Assembly (NCBI RefSeq): GCF_024628805.1 | Contig: NZ_CP102382.1 | Span: forward strand, 2,542,001 to 2,606,000 | Reading direction: 5' to 3' | DNA: 64,000 nucleotides | DNA from: Paenimyroides aestuarii | GTDB taxonomy: Bacteria; Bacteroidota; Bacteroidia; Flavobacteriales; Flavobacteriaceae | In this document: positions 52,760 through 61,039 of the stretch, piece after piece | Layout of the letters: each line of letters opens with the position of its first letter | How positions within the stretch are numbered: position 1 is the stretch's first letter | The notes under the pieces: model-generated | Seen by the model: only the letters and a program-made list of their open reading frames with translations | The model's database searches: none | Told to the model about the DNA's origin: nothing | Made by a program: the position numbers and the translations under genes

Positions 52760-54295
52760 ATGCAAAAAATCATCAATTTATTTGATTTCAAACAAAAAAT
52801 CGATTATAAAAACGAAATTTTAGCAGGACTAGCAGTAGCCATGACTATGGTGCCAGAGTCTTTATCCTTTGCAATATTAGCCGGTTTATCACCATTAACT
52901 GGTTTATACGCAGCCTTTTTAATGGGAATTGTTACCGCCGTTTTTGGAGGCAGACCAGGAATGGTTTCCGGAGGTGCCGGTGCAACTGTTGTGGTGCTTA
53001 TTGCGTTGGCTGCTTCGCATGGAGTGGAATATTTATTTGCGGCAATTGTTTTGGCAGGCATCATGCAAATGTTGGTAGGAATTTTTAAGTTGGGTAAATT
53101 TGTGCGCTTAATTCCGCAGCCTGTAATGTTTGGTTTTTTAAACGGACTTGCAGTAATTATTTTCATGGCACAAGTTGCTCAATTTAAAATTGTGGAAAAT
53201 GGTGTGGAAAGTTGGATGAGTGGTTCGGCACTTTATATCATGGGTGGATTAACACTGCTAACCATAGCAATTGTGTTTGTTTTACCTAAGTTTACCAAAG
53301 CCGTTCCGGCATCTTTAGTAGCTATATTGGTGGTGTTTGGCATTGTTTATTTTTTTGGAATTGATACTAAAAAAGTAATTGACATAGCATCGGTCAGCGG
53401 ATCGCTTCCATCGTTTCACATCCCTCAAATACCTTTTACATGGGAAGCACTCCAAATTATTTTTCCGTATGCGTTGGTTATGGCAGGTGTGGGATTAATC
53501 GAAACTTTGCTTACACTTAATATGGTTGACGAAATTACCAATACCAAAGGGCAATCGAATCGTGAAGCAGCAGCTCAGGGATTAGCAAATATAACAAACG
53601 GTTTTTTCGGTGGAATGGGCGGTTGTGCCATGGTTGCCCAAACATTAGTGAATGTGGGCGCAGGTGGCAGAGCCAGACTTTCTTCAATTGTTGCATCAAT
53701 AGCTATTTTGCTGATTATTTTAGTTGCAGGTCCTGTGATTGAGCAAATTCCCATGGCGGCATTGGTTGGTGTAATGATGATGGTTGCTATTGGCACTTTT
53801 GAATGGGTGAGTTTTAGAATCATTAATAAAATGCCGCGCCACGATATTTTTGTGGGAATTTTAGTAGCTTTAATAACCATCACGCTTCACAATTTAGCTT
53901 TGGCGGTTTTAGTGGGTGTTGTGGTATCGGCGCTGGTTTTTGCTTGGGAAAGTGCCAAACGAATAAGAGCCCGAAAATATATCGATGAAAACGGAGTGAA
54001 ACATTACGAGATTTATGGACCGCTTTTCTTTGGTTCAACAACTGCTTTTTTAGAAAAATTCGATTTAATAAATGACCCCGATGAAGTAATTATCGACTTT
54101 AAAGAGAGTAGAATTGTGGATATGTCGGCTATTGAAGCACTAAATAAAATTACCGAAAAGTACCATAAACAAGGAAAAAAAGTACAATTAAAACATTTAA
54201 GCGAAGATTGCAGACGTTTATTAAAAAATGCCGACAGCGTCATTGCAATAAACATTATAGAAGATCCCACATACAAGGTGATGACCAACAAATAA
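52760..54295 (+). CDS. SulP-family anion transporter with STAS domain
   Basis: A 511-aa SLC26/SulP transporter. About ten to twelve helices with the family motif GLYAAFLMGIVTAVFGGRPGMVSGGAGA near the N-terminus (in pieces, GGRPGMVSGGAGATV), and a C-terminal STAS domain (about 410-511: YEIYGPLFFGSTTAFLEKF, then DMSAIEALNKI). Substrates are sulfate, bicarbonate or other anions; the short length and lack of the sulfate-specific parts allow bicarbonate as an option. The mRNA has a long predicted leader. It precedes the arsenic cluster by about 100 bp but is not ArsR-controlled. Confidence 0.92.
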   Translation: MQKIINLFDFKQKIDYKNEILAGLAVAMTMVPESLSFAILAGLSPLTGLYAAFLMGIVTAVFGGRPGMVSGGAGATVVVLIALAASHGVEYLFAAIVLAGIMQMLVGIFKLGKFVRLIPQPVMFGFLNGLAVIIFMAQVAQFKIVENGVESWMSGSALYIMGGLTLLTIAIVFVLPKFTKAVPASLVAILVVFGIVYFFGIDTKKVIDIASVSGSLPSFHIPQIPFTWEALQIIFPYALVMAGVGLIETLLTLNMVDEITNTKGQSNREAAAQGLANITNGFFGGMGGCAMVAQTLVNVGAGGRARLSSIVASIAILLIILVAGPVIEQIPMAALVGVMMMVAIGTFEWVSFRIINKMPRHDIFVGILVALITITLHNLALAVLVGVVVSALVFAWESAKRIRARKYIDENGVKHYEIYGPLFFGSTTAFLEKFDLINDPDEVIIDFKESRIVDMSAIEALNKITEKYHKQGKKVQLKHLSEDCRRLLKNADSVIAINIIEDPTYKVMTNK

Positions 54296-54366
54296 ACGAT
54301 GAACACGTTGACTAAACATAGATAATTCAAAAAAAATCTACTTAAATTTTTTCGCAAACATTATTT

Positions 54367-54382
54367 ATCGTAATATTGCAAT
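54367..54382 (+). promoter_or_regulatory. ArsR operator 1
   Basis: ATCGTAATATTGCAAT, imperfect palindrome, found identically at 54750-54765. It contains TAATATTG, one base off the -7 consensus, so ArsR binding would block the promoter of arsR. It lies 16 bp before the arsR start. Confidence 0.7.
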
Positions 54383-54398
54383 GTAATAATTAAAAGAA

Positions 54399-54728
54399 AT
54401 GGGCGTTACAAAAACCGAAATATTCAACGAACACCAAAACCGATTGGCTTCTATTTTTAAAGCCTTGGCACATCCTGCCCGCATTGCTATTATTCAGCAC
54501 ATTATGAAGCAAAATGCTTGCATATGCAATGATTTGGTAGAAGAATTGGGATTGGCACAAGCTACTATTTCGCAACATCTAAGAGAATTAAAAAGCATGG
54601 GCATTATTAAAGGAACCATTGAAGGAACCAGCGTATGCTATTGCATAGATGAAACCGTGTGGCTTTCGCTAAAAAACGAATTGCTTGTGTTTTTTAAAGA
54701 TGATGTAAGTGTTAAGAAATGTTGCTAG
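54399..54728 (+). CDS. arsR: ArsR-family arsenic-responsive repressor
   Basis: A 109-aa winged-helix repressor. HTH: KALAHPARIAIIQHIM, then QATISQHLRELKSMGII (recognition helix). The metal-sensing pair is C41/C43 in ACICNDLVEE, which matches the arsenic-sensing ELCVCDL type, and extra cysteines are at 80, 82 and the C-terminal KKCC (108-109). It represses until As(III) binds. Operators lie 16 bp upstream of its start and again upstream of the next gene. It heads the arsenic cluster (DUF6428, phosphatase, ACR3). Confidence 0.93.
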   Translation: MGVTKTEIFNEHQNRLASIFKALAHPARIAIIQHIMKQNACICNDLVEELGLAQATISQHLRELKSMGIIKGTIEGTSVCYCIDETVWLSLKNELLVFFKDDVSVKKCC

Positions 54729-54749
54729 AGCATTTTTTTAATTCTATTA

Positions 54750-54765
54750 ATCGTAATATTGCAAT
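54750..54765 (+). promoter_or_regulatory. ArsR operator 2
   Basis: The same 16-bp sequence as operator 1, 23 bp before the DUF6428 start; gives the rest of the arsenic cluster its own ArsR-controlled promoter. Confidence 0.7.
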
Positions 54766-54788
54766 AAAACAATTTAAAATTCAATAAC

Positions 54789-55262
54789 ATGAAATTATCA
54801 ACCATTAAAGAAATTTTACCAACGTTGGAAAATGTTGCATTTCAATTAGAAAATGGAGCGTTTGTCCCTGAACATTTTCACATAACAGAAGTAGGACAAA
54901 TCACCAAAAAATTTATTGATTGCGGAGGGGTGGTTCGCACCGAAAAAGTAGTAAATTTTCAATTATGGAATGCCGATGATTACAACCATCGATTAAAGCC
55001 TGCCAAACTTTTAAACATTATTAAACTTTCAGAAGAAAAATTAGGTATCGAAGATGCTGCAATTGAAGTGGAATATCAAGCGGAAACCATCGGCAAATAT
55101 GATTTAGATTTCAATGGAAAAACATTTGTATTGAAAAATAAAACTACGGCTTGTTTGGCAGAAGATGCTTGCGGAATTCCATCTGAAAAACAAAAAAAGA
55201 ATTTAGCCACTTTATCAATGAACACCAGTAATTCATGCACTCCGGGCGGCGGATGTTGTTAA
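54789..55262 (+). CDS. DUF6428 family protein of the arsenic operon
   Basis: A 157-aa protein: FQLENGAFVPEHFHITEVGQ, then FIDCGGVVRTEKVVNFQLW and PAKLLNIIKLSEEKLG identify the uncharacterised DUF6428 family, which is often next to arsenic-resistance genes in Bacteroidetes. The C-terminus has several cysteines (AEDACGIPSE and a terminal CTPGGGCC), which may bind As(III) or a metal. It is preceded by its own ArsR operator and followed 17 bp later by an arsenate-reductase-like gene. Confidence 0.82.
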   Translation: MKLSTIKEILPTLENVAFQLENGAFVPEHFHITEVGQITKKFIDCGGVVRTEKVVNFQLWNADDYNHRLKPAKLLNIIKLSEEKLGIEDAAIEVEYQAETIGKYDLDFNGKTFVLKNKTTACLAEDACGIPSEKQKKNLATLSMNTSNSCTPGGGCC

Positions 55263-55279
55263 TTTAAACCGTTTGATAT

Positions 55280-55885
55280 ATGTATCCAACCTTATCAAAA
55301 ACCGTTAAAAGCTTACCTCCTATTCCCACAGAACGGAAAATTATTTTACAACCGCTTATCGATTTTGTGCAGCAAAAAATAGCAGATAAACAAGAAATAA
55401 ATATAAACTTTATTTGCACACACAATTCGCGCAGAAGTCATTTGGCACAAATTTGGGCACAAGTAGCTGCGGCGCATTTCCATATTCCTCATGTTCAATG
55501 TTATTCCGGTGGAACAGAAACAACTGCAGTGTATCCAACGATAGTAGATACTTTGCAAAATCAAGGTTTTAATATTCTTAAATTATCCGAAGGAAATAAT
55601 CCCGTTTATGCAATAAAATACAATGAAAACAGCAATTCGATTATTGGTTTTTCAAAAAAATACGACGATGATTTTACCCCAAAATCAGCATTTGCAGCAG
55701 TGATGACTTGTTCACAAGCAGATGGTGGTTGCCCTTTTATTTCCGGAGCTGAAAAAAGAATACCAATTACATTTGAAGATCCAAAAATAGCTGACAATAC
55801 GCCAGAGCAATCAAAAGTTTACGCTGAACGCAGTTTGCAAATTGCAGCTGAAATGTTTTATATTTTTTCAAAAATCAATTTATAA
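55280..55885 (+). CDS. Low-molecular-weight phosphatase-type arsenate reductase-like protein
   Basis: A 201-aa protein with the LMW-phosphatase P-loop FICTHNSRRS (C46-x5-R52) and a C-terminal TFEDPKIADNT aspartate loop. This matches the ArsC type that evolved from tyrosine phosphatases, which reduces arsenate to arsenite with thioredoxin or glutathione-like thiols. An additional CSQADGGCPF segment (residues 154-163) may provide the relay cysteines. Its neighbours (ArsR, DUF6428, ACR3) support arsenate reductase over a protein phosphatase. ACR3 starts 1 bp after its stop. Confidence 0.85.
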   Translation: MYPTLSKTVKSLPPIPTERKIILQPLIDFVQQKIADKQEININFICTHNSRRSHLAQIWAQVAAAHFHIPHVQCYSGGTETTAVYPTIVDTLQNQGFNILKLSEGNNPVYAIKYNENSNSIIGFSKKYDDDFTPKSAFAAVMTCSQADGGCPFISGAEKRIPITFEDPKIADNTPEQSKVYAERSLQIAAEMFYIFSKINL

Positions 55886-55886
55886 A

Positions 55887-56918
55887 ATGCTACCGAAACT
55901 TAAATTTTTAGATCGATACCTCACATTATGGATATTTTTGGCAATGGCGGTTGGCGTGTTGTTGGGCAATCTGTTTCCAGACATCTCCAAAATTTTCGAC
56001 AATTTATCAACAGGCACTACCAATATTCCATTGGCAATTGGATTGATTTTGATGATGTATCCGCCATTGGCAAAAGTAGATTATAACTTACTACCAAAAG
56101 CATTCAAAGATAAAAAAATAATTGGCATTTCATTATTGTTGAATTGGGTGGTTGGTACGCTATTAATGTTTGGTTTAGCTGTTTTATTTCTACGAAACGA
56201 TCCTGATTATATGACCGGTTTAATTTTAATTGGTTTGGCAAGATGCATTGCAATGGTGATTGTGTGGAGCGATTTAGCAAAGGCAAACCGAGAATATACA
56301 GCAATGTTGGTGGCTTTAAACAGTGTTTTTCAGATACTTTCATACAGTTTTTTGGTGTGGTTGTTTATCAACGTTTTGCCTGCTCAATTAGGATTGGCAC
56401 AATTCAACGTAAGTGTGTCGATGAAAGATGTTACAGAAAGTGTATTGATTTATTTGGGTATTCCGTTTGCAGCAGGCTTTTTGAGTCGATACCTTTTGAT
56501 AAAATTAAAAGGTGTTGAATGGTTCAACAGAAAATTTATTCCAGCTATTTCGCCACTTACTTTATATGCGTTGTTGTTTACAATTGTGTTAATGTTTAGT
56601 TTAAAAGGCGATAAAATAATTGAATTACCATTGGATGTGCTTAAAGTGGCCATACCATTAATCATTTATTTTGTGTTCATGTTTTTTGTGAGCTTCTTTG
56701 TCAACAAAGCTTTAAAAGTTCCTTATGATAAAAATGCTTCGATTGCATTTACGGCCACAGGCAATAACTTTGAATTGGCAATTGCGGTTTCAATAGCGGT
56801 TTTCGGCATTCATTCGCCGCAAGCATTCGTGGGGGTAATTGGACCATTGGTAGAAGTTCCAGTGTTGATATTACTGGTAAAAGCCAGTTTGTGGTTGCAA
56901 AAGAGGTTTTACAGCTAG
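55887..56918 (+). CDS. acr3: ACR3-family arsenite efflux transporter
   Basis: A 343-aa membrane carrier with about ten helices. The ACR3 signature LIGLARCIAMVIVWSDLAKAN is intact, including the conserved cysteine needed for As(III) transport. Other typical stretches are FLAMAVGVLLGNLFP at the N-terminus and FTATGNNFELAIAVSIAVFG. It pumps arsenite (and maybe antimonite) out, driven by the proton gradient. Start ATG 55887 gives MLPKLKFLDRYLTLW, the usual N-terminus. It directly follows the arsenate reductase gene and precedes chrA by 13 bp. Confidence 0.95.
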   Translation: MLPKLKFLDRYLTLWIFLAMAVGVLLGNLFPDISKIFDNLSTGTTNIPLAIGLILMMYPPLAKVDYNLLPKAFKDKKIIGISLLLNWVVGTLLMFGLAVLFLRNDPDYMTGLILIGLARCIAMVIVWSDLAKANREYTAMLVALNSVFQILSYSFLVWLFINVLPAQLGLAQFNVSVSMKDVTESVLIYLGIPFAAGFLSRYLLIKLKGVEWFNRKFIPAISPLTLYALLFTIVLMFSLKGDKIIELPLDVLKVAIPLIIYFVFMFFVSFFVNKALKVPYDKNASIAFTATGNNFELAIAVSIAVFGIHSPQAFVGVIGPLVEVPVLILLVKASLWLQKRFYS

Positions 56919-56931
56919 AATTTAGTAGAAA

Positions 56932-58062
56932 ATGGAAAAAGATGCTTCTTTAAAAGATATTGCTCAACTATTTTTAAAATTGGGCGTTATTGGTTTTGGA
57001 GGTCCTGCTGCTCATATTGCTATGATGCAAAAAGAAGTTGTTGAAAAAAGAAAATGGCTTACCGAACAACACTTTTTAGACTTGATAGGTGCCACCCATT
57101 TAATTCCGGGGCCCAATAGTACCGAAATGGCGATTCATATTGGGCACGAAAAAGGCGGTTGGAAAGGTTTGATTGTTGCAGGTCTTTGTTTTATTTTACC
57201 TGCTGTTTTTATTACAGGATTTTTTGCTTATCTCTACAAACAATACGGGCAACTTCCAGAAGTGCAACCATTTATTTACGGGATAAAACCAGCCATTATT
57301 GCCATTATTATTGGAGCCATTTTTCCACTGGCAAAAAAATCTTTAAAATCAACATTGCTTATTCTTATCGGAATCGGGGTTTTAGTGGGTTCTTTATTAG
57401 GAATAAATGAAATATACTTGATGTTTGGTGCAGGGTTTCTGGCATTGATTTTAGCCTATTTTAAAAACAAAAAGCCACATGCTCTCACCAGCTTTTTTCC
57501 AATAACCCTCTTACAAATTTCAAATGCAGCTGTACTTTCTGCAACCAATACCAACTTGTTTTGGATTTTTCTAAAAATTGGCGCAATACTTTATGGAAGC
57601 GGTTACGTTTTATTTGCATTTCTCGACACAGAGTTAGTGGCAACCGGGCTTTTAACAAAACAACAATTGATTGACGCCATTGCAGTGGGGCAATTCACTC
57701 CCGGACCAGTTTTTTCATCTGTAACTTTTATAGGTTATCAAATTAATGGTTTTTCAGGCGCAATCGTTTCAACAATAGCGATATTTTTATCCTCATTTGT
57801 GTTCGTGGCGTTGCTCAACCCTATTGTTAGGAAAATGAGAAATTCTAAGCTGCTATCAGTCTTTTTAGATGCCGTGAATGTAGCTTCTGTTGCCCTGATT
57901 GTAGCCGTTTGTTTTGAAATGGGTAAAGATACCATTACCGACTGGCGCACCATTTTAATTGCTTTTTTAAGCATTGCAACTGTATTTAGCTTCAAAAAAA
58001 TAAACAATGCATTTATAGTTTTGGGTGGTTCCGTTTTGGGATATTTGTTAACAGTTTTATAA
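56932..58062 (+). CDS. chrA: Chromate transporter ChrA (long form)
   Basis: A 376-aa CHR-superfamily protein with both halves: the N-terminal half has LGVIGFGGPAAHIAMMQ and GATHLIPGPNSTEMAIHIG, the C-terminal half has IGAILYGSGYVLFAFLD and AIAVGQFTPGPVFSSVTFIGY. This is the bidomain ChrA that exports chromate. It is the last gene of the arsenic/metal group, and a terminator follows immediately. Whether ArsR affects it is unknown; it is only 13 bp from ACR3, so co-transcription is likely. Confidence 0.92.
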   Translation: MEKDASLKDIAQLFLKLGVIGFGGPAAHIAMMQKEVVEKRKWLTEQHFLDLIGATHLIPGPNSTEMAIHIGHEKGGWKGLIVAGLCFILPAVFITGFFAYLYKQYGQLPEVQPFIYGIKPAIIAIIIGAIFPLAKKSLKSTLLILIGIGVLVGSLLGINEIYLMFGAGFLALILAYFKNKKPHALTSFFPITLLQISNAAVLSATNTNLFWIFLKIGAILYGSGYVLFAFLDTELVATGLLTKQQLIDAIAVGQFTPGPVFSSVTFIGYQINGFSGAIVSTIAIFLSSFVFVALLNPIVRKMRNSKLLSVFLDAVNVASVALIVAVCFEMGKDTITDWRTILIAFLSIATVFSFKKINNAFIVLGGSVLGYLLTVL

Positions 58063-58064
58063 AA

Positions 58065-58093
58065 AAAAAGAGTTCTATTTTTGAACTCTTTTT
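58065..58093. terminator. Bidirectional terminator after chrA
   Basis: AAAAAGAGTTC / GAACTCTTTTT perfect 11-bp stem with 7-nt loop, between convergent chrA and the conserved unknown gene. Confidence 0.88.
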
Positions 58094-58099
58094 CTCTAT

Positions 58100-59548
58100 T
58101 TAAATATGATCAAATAATTTTCGTTCTTCAATCATTTCAGCAACAATTTGTGGTACATCCGCTTTCCAAGTTTCATCGTTCTCTTTCATTTTTTGTAACA
58201 CTTTGTGCGAAAATATTTTTAAGTTTTTTTCTTCAAAATTATGAATATCAATAATTTGCTTTTGATCTTTAAAATAATTATAAATTGGTTTTAAGGCATC
58301 GTCATGAAGATCCATATTTTCGCTTGTAATTATTTGTTCCTCTTCATTCAAAAATGGATACACATAAATTTCTAAACCGTGTTTGAACAATCTGCCTAAA
58401 CCTTCAAACAAACCACCACTTAAATTGGCATAATGTTTTGCATCAAAAATTTCAATTAAACTTGGAATGCCTATTGTTAGTGCTATTTTTTCTTGGGAGT
58501 AATTCCAAATATAATCCACCGCCTTGAAATATTCCTTGAAGTTAGAAATCATTACCGTGTGCCCCATTGCGCAAAGCAAATCGGCTCTGTCTAAAAAATC
58601 TTGTTCATCTACACCACCCAAAGCTAAAAGGTTGTTTAAGGTAATTTCAAAAATAACAGCGGTGTTTTCTAACAATAAATTGTTCTTTGCTAAAAATTGA
58701 TTCAATGATTTTTGATACATATTAATGTTTACAACAGTCACCGGACGAAAACTACCGCGAAGCAATAATACGTTTTTTCTAAACAAGGTATTTGCTGGTA
58801 GGATGTTTTTTCCGTTTGGTGCAAACATTACCGCATCGGCCATTCCATTTTTCACCAAAAACAAACTCATTAAACGATTGTCCACCTCTTTAAACGCCGG
58901 ACCTGAAAAGTTAATGGTATCAATTTCTAATTGGTCTTTATCTAAATGGTCGTACAAATGATAAATTAATTTTTTGGGATCGTGGTATTGATAAAATGCG
59001 CCATAAATTAAATTTACGCCTAATGTTCCTAGAGTTCGTTGCTGCAACAGCACATCGTTTTCTTTGAATTGAATGTGCAAGATGATTTCGTTAAACGCAC
59101 CCTTTGGCTCATTTTGAAAACGAATTCCTACCCAGCCATGACCTTTGAATTTTTTAGCAAAATCAATCGTTGCTACGGTGTTGGCATAACTGAAATAGAT
59201 TCGGTTGGGATTATCGGCTTCGTCTAAGCGTTCTTCCAAAAGCCGCACTTCATGGTTCAGCATTTTGTGTAACCGGTTTTCTGTCACATAGCGTCCGTCT
59301 GGTTCTACGGTATAGATGGCGTCGCTAAATTGCTTGTCGTATGCTGACATGGCTTTGGCAATGGTTCGCGAAGCTGCGCCGGCTCTAAAAAAGTGACGTG
59401 CAGTTTCTTGACCTGCTCCAATTTCAGCAAAAGATCCGTATATATTTTTATTCAGGTTTATTTTTAATGTTTTGTCAGAAAGTGCTTGTTTTTGTTCCGT
59501 TACTCGATCTCCTTGTAGTGTTAAATCTTCTGCAAAAAAATTGTTCAT
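58100..59548 (-). CDS. Conserved Bacteroidetes protein of unknown function
   Basis: A 482-aa protein starting MNNFFAEDLTLQGDRVTEQ; the extension to 59587 is not supported. Characteristic stretches are NIYGSFAEIGAGQETARHFF, then FRAGAASRTIAKAMSAYDK, WVGIRFQNEPKGAFNEIILH, DTINFSGPAFK and GLFEGLGRLFKHGLEIYVYPF. There is no signal peptide and no membrane helix, so it is cytoplasmic. I recall it as a widespread flavobacterial family that databases often label TonB-dependent receptor, which the sequence does not support. Function unknown. It diverges from an MBL hydrolase. Confidence 0.8.
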   Translation of the reverse strand: MNNFFAEDLTLQGDRVTEQKQALSDKTLKINLNKNIYGSFAEIGAGQETARHFFRAGAASRTIAKAMSAYDKQFSDAIYTVEPDGRYVTENRLHKMLNHEVRLLEERLDEADNPNRIYFSYANTVATIDFAKKFKGHGWVGIRFQNEPKGAFNEIILHIQFKENDVLLQQRTLGTLGVNLIYGAFYQYHDPKKLIYHLYDHLDKDQLEIDTINFSGPAFKEVDNRLMSLFLVKNGMADAVMFAPNGKNILPANTLFRKNVLLLRGSFRPVTVVNINMYQKSLNQFLAKNNLLLENTAVIFEITLNNLLALGGVDEQDFLDRADLLCAMGHTVMISNFKEYFKAVDYIWNYSQEKIALTIGIPSLIEIFDAKHYANLSGGLFEGLGRLFKHGLEIYVYPFLNEEEQIITSENMDLHDDALKPIYNYFKDQKQIIDIHNFEEKNLKIFSHKVLQKMKENDETWKADVPQIVAEMIEERKLFDHI

Positions 59549-59598
59549 ATTTCTATTATTGTTTAGGCATAAAATTACTAAAATCATTTTTAATGTGC

Positions 59599-59606
59599 TA
59601 TTTTTG
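59599..59606 (+). promoter_or_regulatory. -7 box of the MBL hydrolase gene
   Basis: TATTTTTG, exact consensus, 14 bp before the GTG start at 59621. Confidence 0.55.
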
Positions 59607-59620
59607 TAAAAAAGAATGTA

Positions 59621-60388
59621 GTGAAAGTTTATTTTTTAGGTACTGGCACCTCGCAAGGTATTCCTGTAATAGGTAATAAACACCCTGTTTGTCTAAGTAA
59701 AAATGAAAAGGACAAGCGCTTACGTTCTTCTGTTTTAATTGAATGGAATCACACTAAAATAGCGATTGATTGCGGACCTGATTTTCGGCAACAAATGCTT
59801 CGTATTGATAACGATCGTTTAGACGCTCTTTTATTTACACACGAACACGCCGATCACACAGCTGGTTTAGATGATATCCGCCCTTATTGCTTTATGGAAA
59901 GTAAATCAATGCCTATATATGCACAAAAAAGAGTGATTGAAAGTTTAAAGAAGCGGTTCGATTACATTTTTGAAACAGAAAACAGGTATCCAGGAGCTCC
60001 ATCGGTAACCATTCATGAGGTTGAAGCTTCAAAAGATTTTTATGTGGAAGGTAATAAAATCACTCCTATTAACGTTCACCATGGTTCATTGCCCATTTTG
60101 GGCTATCGTATGGATGCATTTGCATATTTAACCGATGTAAAAACATTAGACGAAGACACTTATGATCAATTAAAAAATTTGGATGTTTTGGTAATTAATG
60201 CATTGCGTATTCAAGAGCATCCAACACATAATAATTTAGAAGAAGCTTTGATACATATTCAAAAAATAAATCCAAAAAAAGCATACCTCACACACATTGG
60301 TTTTCAAATGGGTTTTCATGAAGAGGTACAGAAAACATTGCCCGAAAATGTTTTTTTAGCGTATGACCAACTAATTTTAGATATTTAA
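59621..60388 (+). CDS. MBL-fold metal-dependent hydrolase (PhnP-like)
   Basis: A 255-aa metallo-β-lactamase-fold phosphodiesterase. VYFLGTGTSQGIPVIG starts the protein, THEHADHTAG holds the di-metal histidine motif, IDCGPDFRQQML the strand before it, and INVHHGSLPILGYR and LTHIGFQMGFHEE the later metal ligands. This group includes PhnP-like and RNase Z-related enzymes; a Flavobacterium substrate is not known. The start is GTG 59621, 14 bp after a -7 box. It is followed by a 56-aa membrane protein and a lipoprotein, in one direction. Confidence 0.9.
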   Translation: MKVYFLGTGTSQGIPVIGNKHPVCLSKNEKDKRLRSSVLIEWNHTKIAIDCGPDFRQQMLRIDNDRLDALLFTHEHADHTAGLDDIRPYCFMESKSMPIYAQKRVIESLKKRFDYIFETENRYPGAPSVTIHEVEASKDFYVEGNKITPINVHHGSLPILGYRMDAFAYLTDVKTLDEDTYDQLKNLDVLVINALRIQEHPTHNNLEEALIHIQKINPKKAYLTHIGFQMGFHEEVQKTLPENVFLAYDQLILDI

Positions 60389-60389
60389 A

Positions 60390-60560
60390 ATGAAACGTAT
60401 TTATTTATATTTGTTTTTGTTTTCACTAATTATCAATATTTTTTTGATAGTGAATGATTCAAAAGTATTAAAAGCAAAAGAACAGCACATTGAGCGATTA
60501 GAAATTAAATTAAAAAAAGTGCAAGACTCTTTAAATAATACACAAAATCAAAAATCGTAA
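60390..60560 (+). CDS. Small membrane-anchored coiled-coil protein
   Basis: A 56-codon frame, one base after the MBL stop. N-terminal hydrophobic helix (MKRIYLYLFLFSLIINIF) then a charged helix with leucine heptads (EQHIERLEIKLKKVQ). It is a real candidate gene because it fits exactly between the MBL gene and the next lipoprotein, with 4 bp gaps, and has a plausible single-pass FtsL/YgfE-like topology. The function is unknown. Confidence 0.6.
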   Translation: MKRIYLYLFLFSLIINIFLIVNDSKVLKAKEQHIERLEIKLKKVQDSLNNTQNQKS

Positions 60561-60564
60561 TATT

Positions 60565-61011
60565 ATGAAATTCAAAATAATAACATTTGCAATTAGTAGC
60601 GTTTTGCTTTTCTCATGCAACAAAGAAAAAGAAGTTTCCAATGCCTTAAACAATGCGATGGTAAAGGATTCTTTAGAAATTTATAAAAAACTTTATGACG
60701 AAGCGGCTTACTTTTCTATTGATAAGAATGAAAATGCCCAAAAGCAATTTGCTCCCCAACCTTTAGAAGTAGTTATGAGCAAAGTGGTGCAAGATTTCAG
60801 TGCTTTAAACAAACAAGAAGGTGGCAATCCTCTATTGCCTATAGATGCCTCAGGGAAACCAACAAGAGTGAATAAAATGTCGGTTATAAATCACAAATGG
60901 CTAATAATCGATTTTTTTGGAGAAGGTGTCGTGGGAGAATTAATCATTAAGTATAATTACAGTCCAGATACTACTACACAATTTACAGTACTTGATACTG
61001 TTTTGTACTAA
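60565..61011 (+). CDS. Predicted lipoprotein of unknown function
   Basis: A 148-aa protein with lipoprotein signal (MKFKIITFAISSVLLFSC, cysteine C18) and a soluble domain that ends TTQFTVLDTVLY. No family is recognised. It starts 4 bp after the small membrane protein and may be co-transcribed with it and the MBL gene. A terminator follows the stop, convergent with serC. Confidence 0.7.
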   Translation: MKFKIITFAISSVLLFSCNKEKEVSNALNNAMVKDSLEIYKKLYDEAAYFSIDKNENAQKQFAPQPLEVVMSKVVQDFSALNKQEGGNPLLPIDASGKPTRVNKMSVINHKWLIIDFFGEGVVGELIIKYNYSPDTTTQFTVLDTVLY

Positions 61012-61012
61012 A

Positions 61013-61039
61013 AGCGTTTCAACTGAAACGTTTTTTTTT
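61013..61039. terminator. Terminator between the lipoprotein gene and serC
   Basis: AAGCGTTTC / GAAACGTTT with AACT loop and nine T, directly at the serC stop. Confidence 0.85.
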
